From Ypsolopha sequella (Eukaryota; Arthropoda; Insecta; Lepidoptera; Ypsolophidae), in NCBI GenBank assembly GCA_934047225.1, contig OW203992.1, positions 1,973,501 to 2,037,500 of the forward strand: a DNA stretch of 64,000 nt, written 5' to 3'. Under the pieces are notes generated by a model that saw nothing but the letters and a program-made list of their open reading frames with translations, did not search any database and had not been told where the DNA came from. Each line of letters begins with the position of its first letter. Position 1 is the stretch's first letter. Shown here piece by piece: positions 23,441 through 36,200 of this stretch. Position numbers and translations under genes: made by a program.

Positions 23441-23574
23441 GGGAGAGGGAAATGCAAAGCTTTTCTCAGAGGGCAGCACAATCGTTGGTTCCTTTTATTG
23501 TCATTGCCAAGTAGGTCATACTTACTATTGAGCGTATTTTGAGGTTAAGTTCCGTTTTTTTTTTAGGTTTTTAA

Positions 23575-23701
23575 GGGCCTGTTTCACCACTTCCAGATAA
23601 GTGCCTGATAGTTATATGTGACATATAACGCATACAAAATGTGTTCCATTTTTAAACTTATCTTCTGGATATCACTTATCTGGAAGTGGTGAAACAGGCC
23701 C
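23575..23701. mobile_element. PIF/Harbinger-type MITE, 127 bp
   Basis: The element begins GGGCCTGTTTCACCACTTCC and ends with the exact complement. It is flanked by TAA on both sides (23572-23574 and 23702-23704), the 3-bp target duplication typical of Harbinger elements. It lies within the larger inverted-repeat element. Confidence 0.85.
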
Positions 23702-24197
23702 TAAGTGAAATATATGGATTTGACATTTCATCAAGGTACCAACGATCATGCGACACCTAGTGGGAGCGATTGGCAGTTTCCCTTCCCATTGAATTGTCAA
23801 CATTACATGGATGGAACTTTTTTGGAAATATTTCGTATTAATGAGTGACTTAGGGTGAAAACGCTTGTATGTAGTTCTATGGAAAAAATGAGACAAATTT
23901 GTCCATTTTTATCCTGCTGACGTCAGTTCTATAGAACAAATGGGAACCACCAGGACGGAGGGACGGATGGACAGCGGAAGCTTAGTAACTTTTCAAAGTT
24001 TGGCACTCTTCGGGAACATTTCCCCGCAGCTTTTCGGAAAGTTATCTCTGATTCACAGACTCGCGTGAAGGAGTGTATATGAATGGATCGCAAGAAGATG
24101 GAGGGCATCATCTTTAAATAATTAAATCCGCATCAATGTTTATTTTCGTAATAATAAAAATATTATACAAGATTGTTACTTATAAGATTAATTGTTG

Positions 24198-24727
24198 TTA
24201 TTATTATTAGAGTGCATTACCAACTAGAAATCAATCAGAAACAAATTTAAAAGCACATATATTTTTGAAAAAATTCCTCGGACCAGGTTTGAACCTGCGA
24301 CCTCCTGCTTAAATTACAGGCGTGCTACCGAGGTTCGTATCTGGAACGACGAATTATTCCACCATATCTGTACACCGAATTTTTGATTATTTTTTGCAAT
24401 AAAAACATTTAATCTTGAGAACTGTGAACTACAGCGCCTTCTGTTCAGAAAGAGCAAGACGTGAAATCACATAACATCCTCGTGAGCGTTCAGTATGTGC
24501 ATTACAAGCTGGTATATCAAGAAGTTACAAAAACTTCGGTGTACAGATATGGTGGAAAAAATCGTCGTTCCAGATACGAATCTCGGTAGCGCAGTCGGTA
24601 GCGGGCCTGTCATGTAAGCAGGAGATCGCAGGTTCAAATCCTGGCCAGAGGATTTTTTTCAAAAATATTTGTGCTTTTAAATTTGTTTCTTTGATTTCCA
24701 GTTGGTAATGCACTCTTATAATAATTA
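24198..24727. mobile_element. Inverted pair of tRNA-like elements (fold-back)
   Basis: Arms of about 185-195 bp (24198-24385 and 24530-24727) are inverted copies. From the outside in, each holds TTGGTAATGCACTC, an AT-rich piece, a tRNA-like core, CAGATACGA and a CGGTGTACAGATATGG block. The tRNA-like core (about 24276-24342 minus, 24577-24652 plus) has an acceptor-like CCTCGG/CCGAGG pair on the left copy, an anticodon-like CCTG/CAGG stem and a T-arm (GCAGGTTCAAATCCTGG). The D-arm is altered and U33 is unclear, so these are tRNA-derived repeats and not functional tRNAs. Confidence 0.7.
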
Positions 24728-26358
24728 GAGTATTCAAAACGATGGATTTCGCAATAAAACATATAATGTTAATTGTTGTTTATATTACCATTTCAAATTA
24801 AACTTTCCCAGTGGGCTGGACACCTCAAATCAGCGTTAATTTTTGATATCATCTACCTGATTTTAGGGGTAGAGAGGAGGGGGGGAGGGGAGGGAACCTC
24901 TCTGTGCCATTTGTTGTTGCCGGAAGTGCGCGGGGTCTTTTTTATCGTATTTTAAAAATCGTACGGTAATAACGTAGAAATTTTACTGATTTATGGGGGG
25001 AAGGAAGTGGGAGAGAGAAGCTGGGGGAAAAACCATTTGAACCTACCAGTAGAGATGTCGATTTTTGGACCATATGAACCTATTAGTACAGAAGTTCCTT
25101 TTTTGACATGAATTCACTTCTGAATCGGCTCCGGCGCTTCGGGATGTGCAGCCCATTCGCCCTTGCGTAACAAAGTGCAGGCACCAATGCTTACCTCCGC
25201 AACTTCTGGTTGCTTGCTGCGCTACGGCTCGCACGGTTGCCTACACTTTCTTACCACGGGCGGGGGCTGCCCTGCCTCCGCGCCTCCGGCTTTTTATATA
25301 CACTATAGGGGTAGTAACCACAAGACTGTAGTGTATAGAGTCGGGTTGCGCTATGTCGGTTTTGGAATAGTACAGAAGCCTGTTTTTAAACAGTTTAACC
25401 TTTCAGTAAAATAAAAGTCAACTCATACCGTATATCAGTCCGTAAAAATAGGCAAAGTCGTATAAAATACAAGAAAACACAACATATGCACGTTCGCGTA
25501 ACCACGGGTGAAACGGAATAAATGAATAATCGTGATATGAAAATCATATAAATAATTACTGCAATTTACCGAAAAACGTCAAAATAGAACGTAAGGGACG
25601 ACATTCGTATAGAATTAATAAAATGGCGATTTACGATCAACAAACACGATTTTCAGTAAGTGTTCGAAAAATTACAAAAGCTTGTCCGGCACTGTTACTG
25701 TGGATCACAATTTTGGGCCCCTAGACCCTGTATTTACATTGTTATATAATCCAAGTTACGGTAGATGATATCAAAAGCCAACCCCAAATCAGTTAGTTTT
25801 ATAGAGTTAGGAAAACAAAATGATCACGTAGAAACTTTGATTAACAATATACAAGTTGTTGGTCGAAGATGTATAAAATAATTGAGAATGAACTTATTTA
25901 AACTCGTATCTAACAAGGAGAATAAAGGCGTAAAGAAAATATTGTTATTCTTTACGCCTTTATTTAAAAAGAAAAGATTTTCTTTAAGCCTTTATTTAAA
26001 AAATTATCTAAGATTATTGTATCACATTTAAAATCTATAATTTAAATCCTATATTTATAGTAAACAACTTTGTACTGTACATAAACTTAAACATTATAAG
26101 TTAAACTTAAATACCACAGATAAAATAATTATTTTAGTTTTGTAATAATATTATATTATATTATATTGGTTTCAAAATGAACTATCACTTACCGCAATGA
26201 GTAAAAGGAATAAAATAAGCATGCAGTGATCTTATTGATGGCATTTTTTCGAGTATTAGCATAAAATATGTAAGTCATTGAAGTCATGCTCATGTACCTA
26301 TAACAAATACAGGATGACATGAAATTAAAGAGCCAAACTTTAACATTAGGTGCCTTAT
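24728..26358. other. Intergenic DNA downstream of the SDR gene
   Basis: No gene recognised. The interval 25125-25300 is GC-rich and holds overlapping short open frames on both strands without a known motif. Poly-purine DNA occurs at 24870-24900. Confidence 0.35.
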
Positions 26359-26440
26359 TAGGGTTCCGTACCTAAAGGTACTAAAGGAATCTTTATGGTG
26401 AGACTCCGATGTCCGTCCGTCCGTCCGTCCGTATGTCCCA
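26359..26440 (+). repeat. 5-prime fragment of the GGGTTCCGTACC SINE-like family
   Basis: GGGTTCCGTACCTAAAGG is followed within 50 bp by a GTCC microsatellite (26410-26431) in the position where the family normally carries CTGTCTGT repeats. Confidence 0.6.
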
Positions 26441-26978
26441 GCCTCATTACTTTAGCACCGTTAAAGATTGTACTTTTGTAAGTTTAAAACTTGTATTTTT
26501 GCACAAAAATAGTATTAATTTGCCTACATATCACGGTGTAAAAAATATTAAAGTTTTTGTGTTGATAAAGATAGCCTATACATTACTTTGTAGGAAATAC
26601 AAATGTTATTTTTTCGCCCCCATTTTTTGCTAACAATGGAAAGCTAAATTTAACCTACCGATCAGTTATTTATCGAGTCTCGGATAATGGCTTGAATAAG
26701 CGTGGATTTGGTAAAATTGCGTATATTTAGCTCGATTTGTAGGCCAAACTGGCTACTAGAAAATTCTGGGAGATATATATGTACTTAATCATGTTTTTCT
26801 GACGAATTAAGCCTTTATAGATTATCGAAATTTTATATATTTACTCAAATAAATATATATCTGTAGGTACCTAATTTCATTCTGTACATTCAATTCGCTC
26901 GGACACGGAATATGCGTTTGAAATGAATCTTTCACACAATAAAAGACCTCATTATTATCTACAAAAAAGCCTTACTAC

Positions 26979-26984
26979 TTTATT
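26979..26984 (-). promoter_or_regulatory. Candidate poly(A) signal of the SDR gene
   Basis: TTTATT on the plus strand reads AATAAA on the minus strand, about 175 bp beyond the stop codon at 27158. Position is plausible; there is no other support. Confidence 0.35.
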
Positions 26985-27157
26985 TCTGTATGTACTAACG
27001 GAGCCACGATTTCAAAGTAACTGAAGTTTTGCGTGCGCGGCATCTGTTTAGAGCAAGATAGAGAGTTAAAAAACAAACGCGTCAGAGCGGGACCGAATTT
27101 TAGCATAGTGCAGCCCCTTAAAAAAGATGTAGATGAGGACGCGTGCCAGTAGGCGGT

Positions 27158-27268
27158 TCAGTTGGCTTTGATCCTCGCGTTGTCCAGATGTTCCTGCCGG
27201 AACTGCTGGTTCAGGTGTCGTCCGATCTTTGTCCGGAGCCAGACTGGCAATAGCTTGATTAACGTGTA
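27158..27268 (-). CDS. SDR gene, terminal exon
   Basis: It begins after TTATTCCAG and encodes 36 residues, [20 protein letters not shown] and a basic/polar tail, then TGA. Phase 0 matches the previous exon. A hydrophobic then basic C-terminus is usual in the 17-beta-HSD12 group. The longer open frame 27066-27287 on the same strand is a different frame and not the product. Confidence 0.8.
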   Translation of the reverse strand, partial: YTLIKLLPVWLRTKIGRHLNQQFRQEHLDNARIKAN

Positions 27269-30200
27269 CTGGAATAAGAAACATCACTAATTAATACATA
27301 GTCTCTAAGGTACTACTGACAGTCTAGTACACATCATTTTAATACATAGTCTCTAAGGTACTACTGACAGTCTAGTACACATCATTTTAATACATAGTCT
27401 CTAAGGTACTACTGACAGTCTAGTACACATCATTTTAATACATAGTCTCTAAGGTACTACTGACAGTCTAGTACACATCATTTTAATACATAGTCTCTAA
27501 GGTACTACTGACAGTCTAGTACACATCATTTTAATACATAGTCTCTAAGGTACTACTGACAGTCTAGTACACATCATTTTAATACATAGTCTCTAAGGTA
27601 CTACTGACAGTCTAGTACACATCATTTTAATACATAGTCTCTAAGGTACTACTGACAGTCTAGTACACATCATTTTAATATTTATTTCTAATACCGTACA
27701 ATTAGACATATTATGTTCTTGGATTTTAGGGGAAACTCACGCTGCTCCACTTTTCGCCCTTACTATGATTCTAATAATTTATTTATTTACATTTTATACC
27801 ACACAATCTTTACAGGCTAACCTAATGTGATTGGTAACAAAGTATATTTAAAGTAGTTTTTGCGAACTCTGTCAAAAAACAACTAAACAAATCAGTATCT
27901 GTTAGATTGTCGAATCTGTTGAAAAGATGGAGGGCTCTTACAACAGGAAACTTTGAGAACATTAGTGCGTGCATGCATGCACGCAAAACAACTTATGATT
28001 TCTCGCGCGAAGATAATGGCGGAAAGCGGGTCCGCTGCTGCGGAACTTTCTGATAGTATTTATTTTGTGACAATTCCTGGAAGGGTCTAGTTTATTATGC
28101 TTCCAACCACGGATGTGCTTCATCAAACAATGACGAGGTTTTATAACTTATTATTTCTTTTCAGATTATTCACAGAGGAACTAACCCTAAAGAGGCAAAA
28201 TGACATTTGGTTAGTCCGAAATAAATTTCGCCAAGCTTTGTCGCGCCTTAATGCGCTCGCTCTGATTGGCTAAGTCAGGGGTCTCCAAAGACCAGGGGTC
28301 CCAAGACGGGCCCGCGAGCACCACCTATCCGAGCCACGTTCCCTGGCGGGACATGCCCGGTTTCTATTCCACTATAGTTTTTTTTTTATTTACAAACATA
28401 TAATATTAACGTGATGGAATTTATAATAGGGTCAAAATTCACAACCCGTTATCATGCGTATTTGTCTAAAAGTAGTGTTATTATAAAAATGTTGCGGCTA
28501 ACTCCGTCGCAATGGTTAATGTTGCCCGAAGTATCAATTGAAATTGCAAACGGAGCGGAGAACTCTCCTGCGCCCTGCACAATAGATATCTCACTGACCG
28601 GCTAGTCACAATACGAAAATTTGCGCGTCAAAACTACAGTATTTTGGAATCATGAGCTATTATACTTTTGGCCCTTAGTGGAGAAATCAGTGTGGCCCTT
28701 AGGCAAAAAAGTTTGGAGACCCCTGGGCTAAGTGAACGCCACGCCTGTAAAGAGACACCGCTGTAAGCAGGATTGAGATGCTAAATAGTCAAGTCTATGC
28801 GAAAACACTTATTAGTTAGCGGAATCGGACAGATCGGAATTTTTTCACTCGGGGCTAGTTGCTCGATGACATTACTTACCCCGCGGTCCGAAATAGAATT
28901 ACAATGGATCATAAGCCATTCACTTCATACTTTCGTAACCGATTTTAGCGATGTAATTCTATTTCGGACCGCAGGGTTAATTTCTCGGACCCCCCCCTCC
29001 CCGGTGATTTGTTGTCTGTCTGTCAGCCGCATTTACTCGAGACAGACTGGGCCGATTCAGTAGAAATTTTGGATATAGCAAGCAGAGATACGTGTCCTTC
29101 AAGCCCCGTATGAGATTTTTTAGATAATTTAAATAATATTTTTCTGGTTCTAGCACTTATCCCAAGCGATAGAATTTACTATAAACTATATAATATATAT
29201 AAACTTTTTTTTTTATTCACACCCATCTTAAGGTTTTCTTTTTCATTTAGTTTTGAAACCAATGCATTATTTTAGAATTAAAATATTAAAAATATCATTC
29301 AGCGCAGCTGAAAACCCAGTTCCAACAAAGCAGTTCACCTGCAGCCCATGGGCCCAGAAGCCGGTAGTATTGTGCACCCTGCCGAGCGTGGAGACGGCGT
29401 GCCGCGCGTAGGTGGCGGCGTCGGGCACCAGGAGGTTACCGTCCAGCAGTCGCTGCGAGAACTCGTTCATCTTCGTGGAGACGAACAGAGGCGCCAGGTG
29501 CTGCACGTGGATGCCGTGGGAGGAATACTCCTCGCGCAGCGCCAGCGTGAAGCTGCGGACGTACGCCTGCCAACCATGCAGAAAGTTGATATTTTTTTTT
29601 ACCTATGTTTGTTTCAATCTCCGTTAGAACATCCTACGCATAACCTTTGTTTGTACGCATAACATACGTTTGTAGTCTCTGGAACTACTGAACCGATTTT
29701 GAAAATTCTATCACTATTGTAGTGTTTAGACTCTTCACTTGTAGTTTTTACCTTCGGGTTGGGCGGTTCCCTAGGGAAGTAGTCATTAATTACATTTGCA
29801 CGGGAGAAACCGTGGGCAAAAGGCTAGTCTAGTATGAGATATAAATAAATAGGCTAAGGGATGAAATTTGGGACTAACCAATCCAGATCTTTCAGATTAC
29901 CAAGCTAGTTTATCATCTATCATCTTGTTTACATACATCTAATGGCAGTTGTATGTTAAAGTGGCGAAGGTGAACACCCACGTCTCACCGGTGATTATAA
30001 CGTCCAAGGGCATGATGGGCGCTGTAACAAATGGGTTCTTGGACTATTTGTACTGTAAGAAAAATAAATAAATATCCTGCTTATAGATGTATATACATCT
30101 GTGTTATGTACAGTCATATGTACTTATAGCACTTAGTATGCATTTATTTAATAATTAAAAGATGACCGCTGCAAGCGACAACACCCGTAGAATGAGGTTA

Positions 30201-33200
30201 TAGTAATGTATATACCTCTCTACGTCTCCTACGTTATTACGACATACTTGAGAGTAGATCGAGTTATTAATTACAAATTAAATCATTGGCCGTGATTTAT
30301 TTGTGTGATCGTCTAGTAGATTAGGACACTACGTTATGTTACAAAACGGTTATGCTCAAAACAATGTATATCATTATTCAACAAAGGAAAATAATGTAAT
30401 CAAGAAAAGCTAATGTACTAGTTATTGGTTAAATGATACGACTTAGCTGTATTCTGGAACTGGAACTGAAAAAAAAAAAACGGTCTCAACAAGTGTGGAC
30501 GTATTAACAGATGCTCTGTCTGTTTTAATTATAAACTAAGTGAATATGTCGAACTCACAGTTAATTGACATACAAAAAGTTGTGAAAAGTGCTGTGGCTC
30601 CGTTAGAAGCAAAAATTAACGAACTTATCGCGGTAATAAATGCACTAAAAGCGGAAATTACAGTGACGAAATCCGTTAAAAATGGTGACGAAGCAGCCCA
30701 ACAAACGCCTAAGTCCCGAACTCCGGTAACTTTGCCCGACGACGCACGGAAACAACTAGCCATTAAGCCAGCGCTGCGCTATGCTGCAGAAAAGCCTATG
30801 ACAAATCCGCGTGAAGAACGTAGACTTAAACGTAACTTGACTGGTCCCGCTAATGGTAAGAGTAAACTCACACAACCACAAAAGAAGGTGACGGTAACAC
30901 CGGCAACGAAAGATCCGAAGCAGTCCAAAGCTACCAGCTCTGACGCACCGCGAAAACCCATCGAATGCGCGCCGCTCCCACCACCGGAACAGCCGCTGCA
31001 TGAAATCACATCGCCGAAACCCAAATCTATAAACAAGGAAGAAAATGATGGTTGGACAACTGTTTTACCAAAATACGCGAAACAGACACGTAACCGACGG
31101 CCAATTATCATCGGCACAGGAACGAAGGATGACAACATCCACACTGTAGAACGACTTAGGTACATCCAAGCCTGGTCGTTTAAGCCAGATACAACGACGG
31201 ACGTAGTTTTATTAACTTCCTCAACAAAGTAGAAAAATCTAAGGACTACACGGTAGTAAAACGAGACATCAAGACAAGTAGGCACGCTTCCTTCCTAATT
31301 GGCATCCCTGAGTCCCTATTTGGCAAACTAACTGATGCTTCGATATGGCCAGCAGGAGTAAGGTTTGTAGAGTGGTCCTCGCCCCGCATGAAGCGGGGCG
31401 AGGACCACGAGCACTGAGGGTATACCATCACTGCATCCAAATAATGAAATCGATAAATCACGCTCCACTACGCAAAGTGCAACATTGACTTCACAGCAAA
31501 ATATACATGCGCTTGTTGCTGTGTCCAGCACTAAAACTGTTGATGACTGCGCCTGCCCCCGAGCCGGTTCTCTCACCCCCTGCACCACCGCGACACGCCA
31601 CCACAGGCGACCGACGACCGCAGGTAAACAGAGCACAGGAGTGTCACATTCTTTAATCATTTGTCATCAAAATACACGCTCTCTTGACAAAAAAACTCAA
31701 AATCTCGAAGTTTTATTGCAAAGCGAGTTAAAATGTGATGTGCTTGGTTTAACTGAGCATTGGATGACGAACGAAACATTGCAACTAATTTGATATCCAC
31801 GGATTTACATTATTACGAGTATCTAGCTATAGCAGGGATGCAACAGAGCATGGCGGATCTTGTTTATATGTGAGAGATGGTATTAAATCCGTAGAAAATA
31901 AAGAACTGACGTCACTCTCAGTTAAATGGTATTGTGAAATCTCCGCAATTAAGCTATTAGAATATAACTTGAACATTATTTGCATCTACCGAACTAATCA
32001 AGTAAATGCTATGGACTATTTAGAATTTTTAGAGCGCTTGTCCGACAAAATAAGTACCTGTGACTTGGAATGCGTAATCATGGGTGACTTTAATATAGAT
32101 TGCTTAGGTAACATGCACTCCGAACAAAAGCAACCAAATGACTTCTTATCATGTTACAATTTAAAAAACCTTGTGAACTTTCCTACTAGGGTGATAGGAA
32201 AGTCATCGACCTGTCTAGATCATTTGTACACAAATCTCCCGCGCTGGTCAGTCCGAACCAGCCCGGTGATCACTAACATAAGCGACCATTGCGCCGTCCG
32301 CTGTGAGGTACAGTGTCAGCTCACCTCCCCGGCGCGCGGCGCCCGGCCCTCGCCCTCGGTACGGTAGGGTCCATTCAGAGATAAATCGCGCCAATTTTGT
32401 TGCCTCTTTACTAAGTATTGACTGGGATGCCATCCGTAAGCGAAACAATGGCTCCGTTAAAAACATGACCATGTCGGTGCTAAATGTAATCTCGAATAGG
32501 TATGAGGACTGTTTTCCCTTAAAACGGTTTAATAATTTTAAACAAAAACCATCTTGGGTAACAGACGAAATTTTAAACTATAAAACTATTGTTTGATGTT
32601 ATAGAAATTGTTAAAACTGTTCTAATATTAGTGTACTGAATGCTTTAGAAAAACTTAACAAAACCTACATCAATCTCATTAAATCTGAGAAAGCGACGTA
32701 TTACTATCGATTAATAGCCAATAGCCCCAATGCTTCCAAAGCAATGTGGAAGGTAGTTAATAAGGAGACAGGACAGCACTCGAAACGCTGCGCCAGCTTT
32801 ACCGATATTGCCGTGGATCCAGCCGGAAATAAGTTTACATGTAGGAAGGACGCAGTAAACGCTATGAACGGGAGGTTTGTAGGTGCGGCGGCCGCGTGTG
32901 GCGCCCCTCCCGCCGATCTGCCCTTCGTACGCACCACGTTGAATACTGCGCGACCACCGGCCGACTGCTCGATGCGTCTACGACCGTTCACAGCGGACGA
33001 AGTGCATCGCATTATAACTAAACGTATACCTCACAAGCCTACCAGAGATATTTATAACATCTCCATGGAACTGATTAACATAATAGCTGTACCACTATCA
33101 CCAATCCTAGCTGAAATTTTTAATCAGTGTTCGCTACGTGGCACCTTTCCTATCTGCCTGAAAAAAAACAAAATCTCTCCCATCTTTAAAGGCAAAGGAA

Positions 33201-36200
33201 ACATAGAAAACATCGATGACTATCGGCCTGTTGCAGTAATTCCATCAGTGTCAAAAATTTATGAGAACGGTCTAAGTGACCGATTGACTAATCATCTGAA
33301 TGCAATCAACACTCTCTCTGATCGGCAACACGCATATCGTCAGGGTCATTCAACAACCGGTATGACGCGTGAGGTGTTGCGGCGCGTTGTAGGTGCCAGA
33401 GAGGATGGCCTTCATGTAGCCGTGTTGTTTTGTGATCTGTCGAAGGCGTTCGACGTCGCAGATCACAATACTCTAGCCATCAAGATGCACCACTATGGGA
33501 TCAGCGGGCCAGCTCACGCTCTGTTCACCGATTTGATGCGTAATCGATCACAAACTGTCGTAGCTGATGGAGGTGACACAAGATCTGATCCTCTCGACAC
33601 TACGATGGGCGTGGCTCAGGGATCTTCGGTCTCGAACATACTGTTCTCCCTGCTTCTGAACGACTTACCGTGTGCGGTTTGTGACTGTGAAATTCTCATG
33701 TACGCTGATGACGTCGCCGCTGTTGTAAGCGCACCGTCTATCGAGAAACTTGAAGTGCAATTAAACAACACAGCGCTACAGCTATCCCAATGGTTTCGGG
33801 GAAATGGTCTCGTACTCAACTCAAAAAAGACACATTTCATTCATTTCTGGCTTCGTGGTACACCTCCCCGACCTCTATCGGTTCAAGTGAATGGAACTCG
33901 AATAGAACAGGTGGAGTCCACAACCTTCCTCGGGTTCAAACTTGACAGAGGCCTGACATGGAAATACCACATTGACGCGCTATGCGGTCGACTTGGCGGC
34001 GCGTGCTTTGCGCTAAGGCGTCTGGCGCGCGTGGTGCCGCGGGACGTGGTGCGCGCCTGCTACTTCGCAACCGTACACTCGCTGCTGCAGTACGGCGCCC
34101 AGCTGTGGGCGCGCGCCGCCGACTGCGAACGTGCCTTCCGTATGCAGAAACGCGCGATCAGAGCTATCATGCAAATACCACGAACAGAAACAGTGAAGCC
34201 ACATTTCAAGTCCCTGAAAATAATGACACTCCCATCTATTGTCATCTTTCAGGTGGCGGTGTATACCTACCAAAATATCGGCTCATATAAAATACGTATA
34301 AGACCGCGTACGGGTGACAAAATCATTGGCGTGAAACATAGACTTAAAAAGTCAAGTATGCTTACGCATGTTATGGGCCCACTATTTACAATTTGTGGCC
34401 TAAAAATATTATAGGATCTCCAAATCTACAAATATTTAAATCCAGGTTGAGGCGCTGGCTCGTCGAGCAGGCGTTCTACTCGGTGAAAGATTTTTTTATG
34501 ACAAGCGCAATGTAAGGCTTACTATTAAGATTATTATTATGTGTTTTGTACAATTATACATTGTATTATTATTTTAATTTAGATTTAAGTATTTATAAAG
34601 TGACATGTAATGAATATTACGAAATAAATGATTATGATTATGGTTATTATGACTCAGTTATATTTCAAGGCTATTATTGCCATTGAAAATCCAAGGGAAA
34701 ACGAAACACATTATGACTAAATCACTATGTAAAACCACTTTTGATTCGACACTCCGTGAGCCGTTTAACGAATAACACTTTCATAATCGTAAGTTGCGCG
34801 CGACATTATATTTTTAATTAGATAAATTATTATGTAAATATCGGATATAATAGTAAAGTGTGTGTGTGTGTGTGTGTAACATATAATATTGCAGTTGTTT
34901 GGGTTAGAAAAAGGGGTTGATGAACCGTAGATACTCGACGATCGGCAGCTGCAAGCGCTAAGGTGATTTAGCTAGATGTTTGATATTTGAGGGGATTCTA
35001 GACCCAGATGAGTCCAGAATGAAGTGGGGGCCCTACAAAATTAGACGGTAATCTCCCTGACCAACCAAATAATTATCCCCACGTTGTCACACAAAATGAC
35101 ACCGCTTCCGAACAAATTCCTGCGAAACAACCTAGACTACACCTTATAACCTAAGTGTCCCTAGAAATTTACACAGACATACAAAACCTCACAAAAAACT
35201 GCCTCCAAAGCATTCATTCATCACACCTACGACTTGATCAAGTCAATTTCTAATTTTCTACGCTTTACGTGTGGACGGGATAATTGTAGATGCAACCTAA
35301 GGAGCCCCTGATGCAAAATTCACCAACTCTGGTTCCGACACAAGCATTATGCAAGGCTTCCCATCAGAGTTAACTGCCATGTGAATTCCCGGACGTCTCC
35401 AGAGACCACAGTCCACAACGACCCCGTCCCTAAACCAGAAAGGGTTCCTAACATAAAACTCAGTATCCATATCATTCACAACAAAAATCTAAATTATGAA
35501 GACCTAAAAATGGAAATTGTAAAGAAAAGTCATGTGAGAAATTTTATGCAGAAATCTCGTTCCTGTACCTGTACCTAAAATCCTGTAGAAGTGGATAAGT
35601 GAGAGGGGAAAGAAATAATATGGTTGTGTGACACCCGTAGCTCGCAGTACCTATAAAATCTCGAATTTCTCACAGACTTTTTGTAAATCGAATATAAAGC
35701 AGCACAGCTAGACGTACAAACTCTAAAAGTCCTAAATTTTGGATAGGAATGAGGGATATATATATTATTCTTTACATAAATAAACTATGAAACAAATAAT
35801 TGAAATATAAAGCTAAATCGCGTTCGTGTTTAACACTGAAAATATATTATTTACTTCACTCCCGACACTTAATTTCAGAGGTCTGAATTAAACATTTAAA
35901 TATAGAATGCTGAATAATTTACTAGTCCAAATACTGCTATTTTAATCTTATTCACGATGCAAATTATTTTGGACCTTTTTGAATTTTATGAAATCGATTA
36001 ATTGAAAGAAAATGAGGTAGAAAACGTTTTATTTTATATGTTTGTGTTCTAAGTCATTTAACTATTATCACTACATCAGACCTAGCTTCCGAACATTAAA
36101 TAACACACTTTTAATGATTCGAGTTTTTAAACAAATTTTATCAATAAAAACACACCACCTCTCCGACATTTGTAGATCTGTGGCTTCTTCCAAGACTTTA

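Larger units (their letters stand above)
22862..23972. mobile_element. 1.1-kb inverted-repeat element containing a satellite and a MITE
   Basis: The left end (GGACGGACGGG... TTGTTCTATAGATCTGACGTCA, 22862-22910) is an inverted copy of the right end (TGACGTCAGTTCTATAGAAC, then GGTTCC-type and CCGTCC-type sequence, 23920-23972). The interior consists of an 89-bp satellite (22898-23440) and a Harbinger-type MITE (23575-23701). No coding sequence was found, so it is non-autonomous. Confidence 0.6.
30481..34650 (+). mobile_element. Non-LTR retrotransposon (Jockey/CR1-group LINE), decayed
   Basis: The order is ORF1, an endonuclease, a reverse transcriptase and a 3-prime tail ending in ATGATTATG-type repeats near 34630. 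It lies in the SDR intron opposite to the host gene. Frame breaks in both ORFs show that this copy is dead. The 5-prime border is not certain; ORF1 begins about 65 bp after an A-run at 30469-30480. Confidence 0.8.

Noticed and set aside
23019..23481. Minus-strand open frames of 65-94 codons
   Set aside because: Artefacts of the 89-bp satellite; each repeats the same peptide.
24577..24652. Functional tRNA gene
   Set aside because: Acceptor pairing is poor on this copy, the D-arm is altered and the anticodon loop lacks a clear U33; it is part of an inverted-repeat element.
27066..27287. 73-codon minus-strand frame as the SDR C-terminus
   Set aside because: The phase set by the preceding exons selects another frame that ends at 27158 and fits the protein family.
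30756..31285. Minus-strand open frames opposite LINE ORF1
   Set aside because: They are shadows of the ORF1 coding strand, with no domain.
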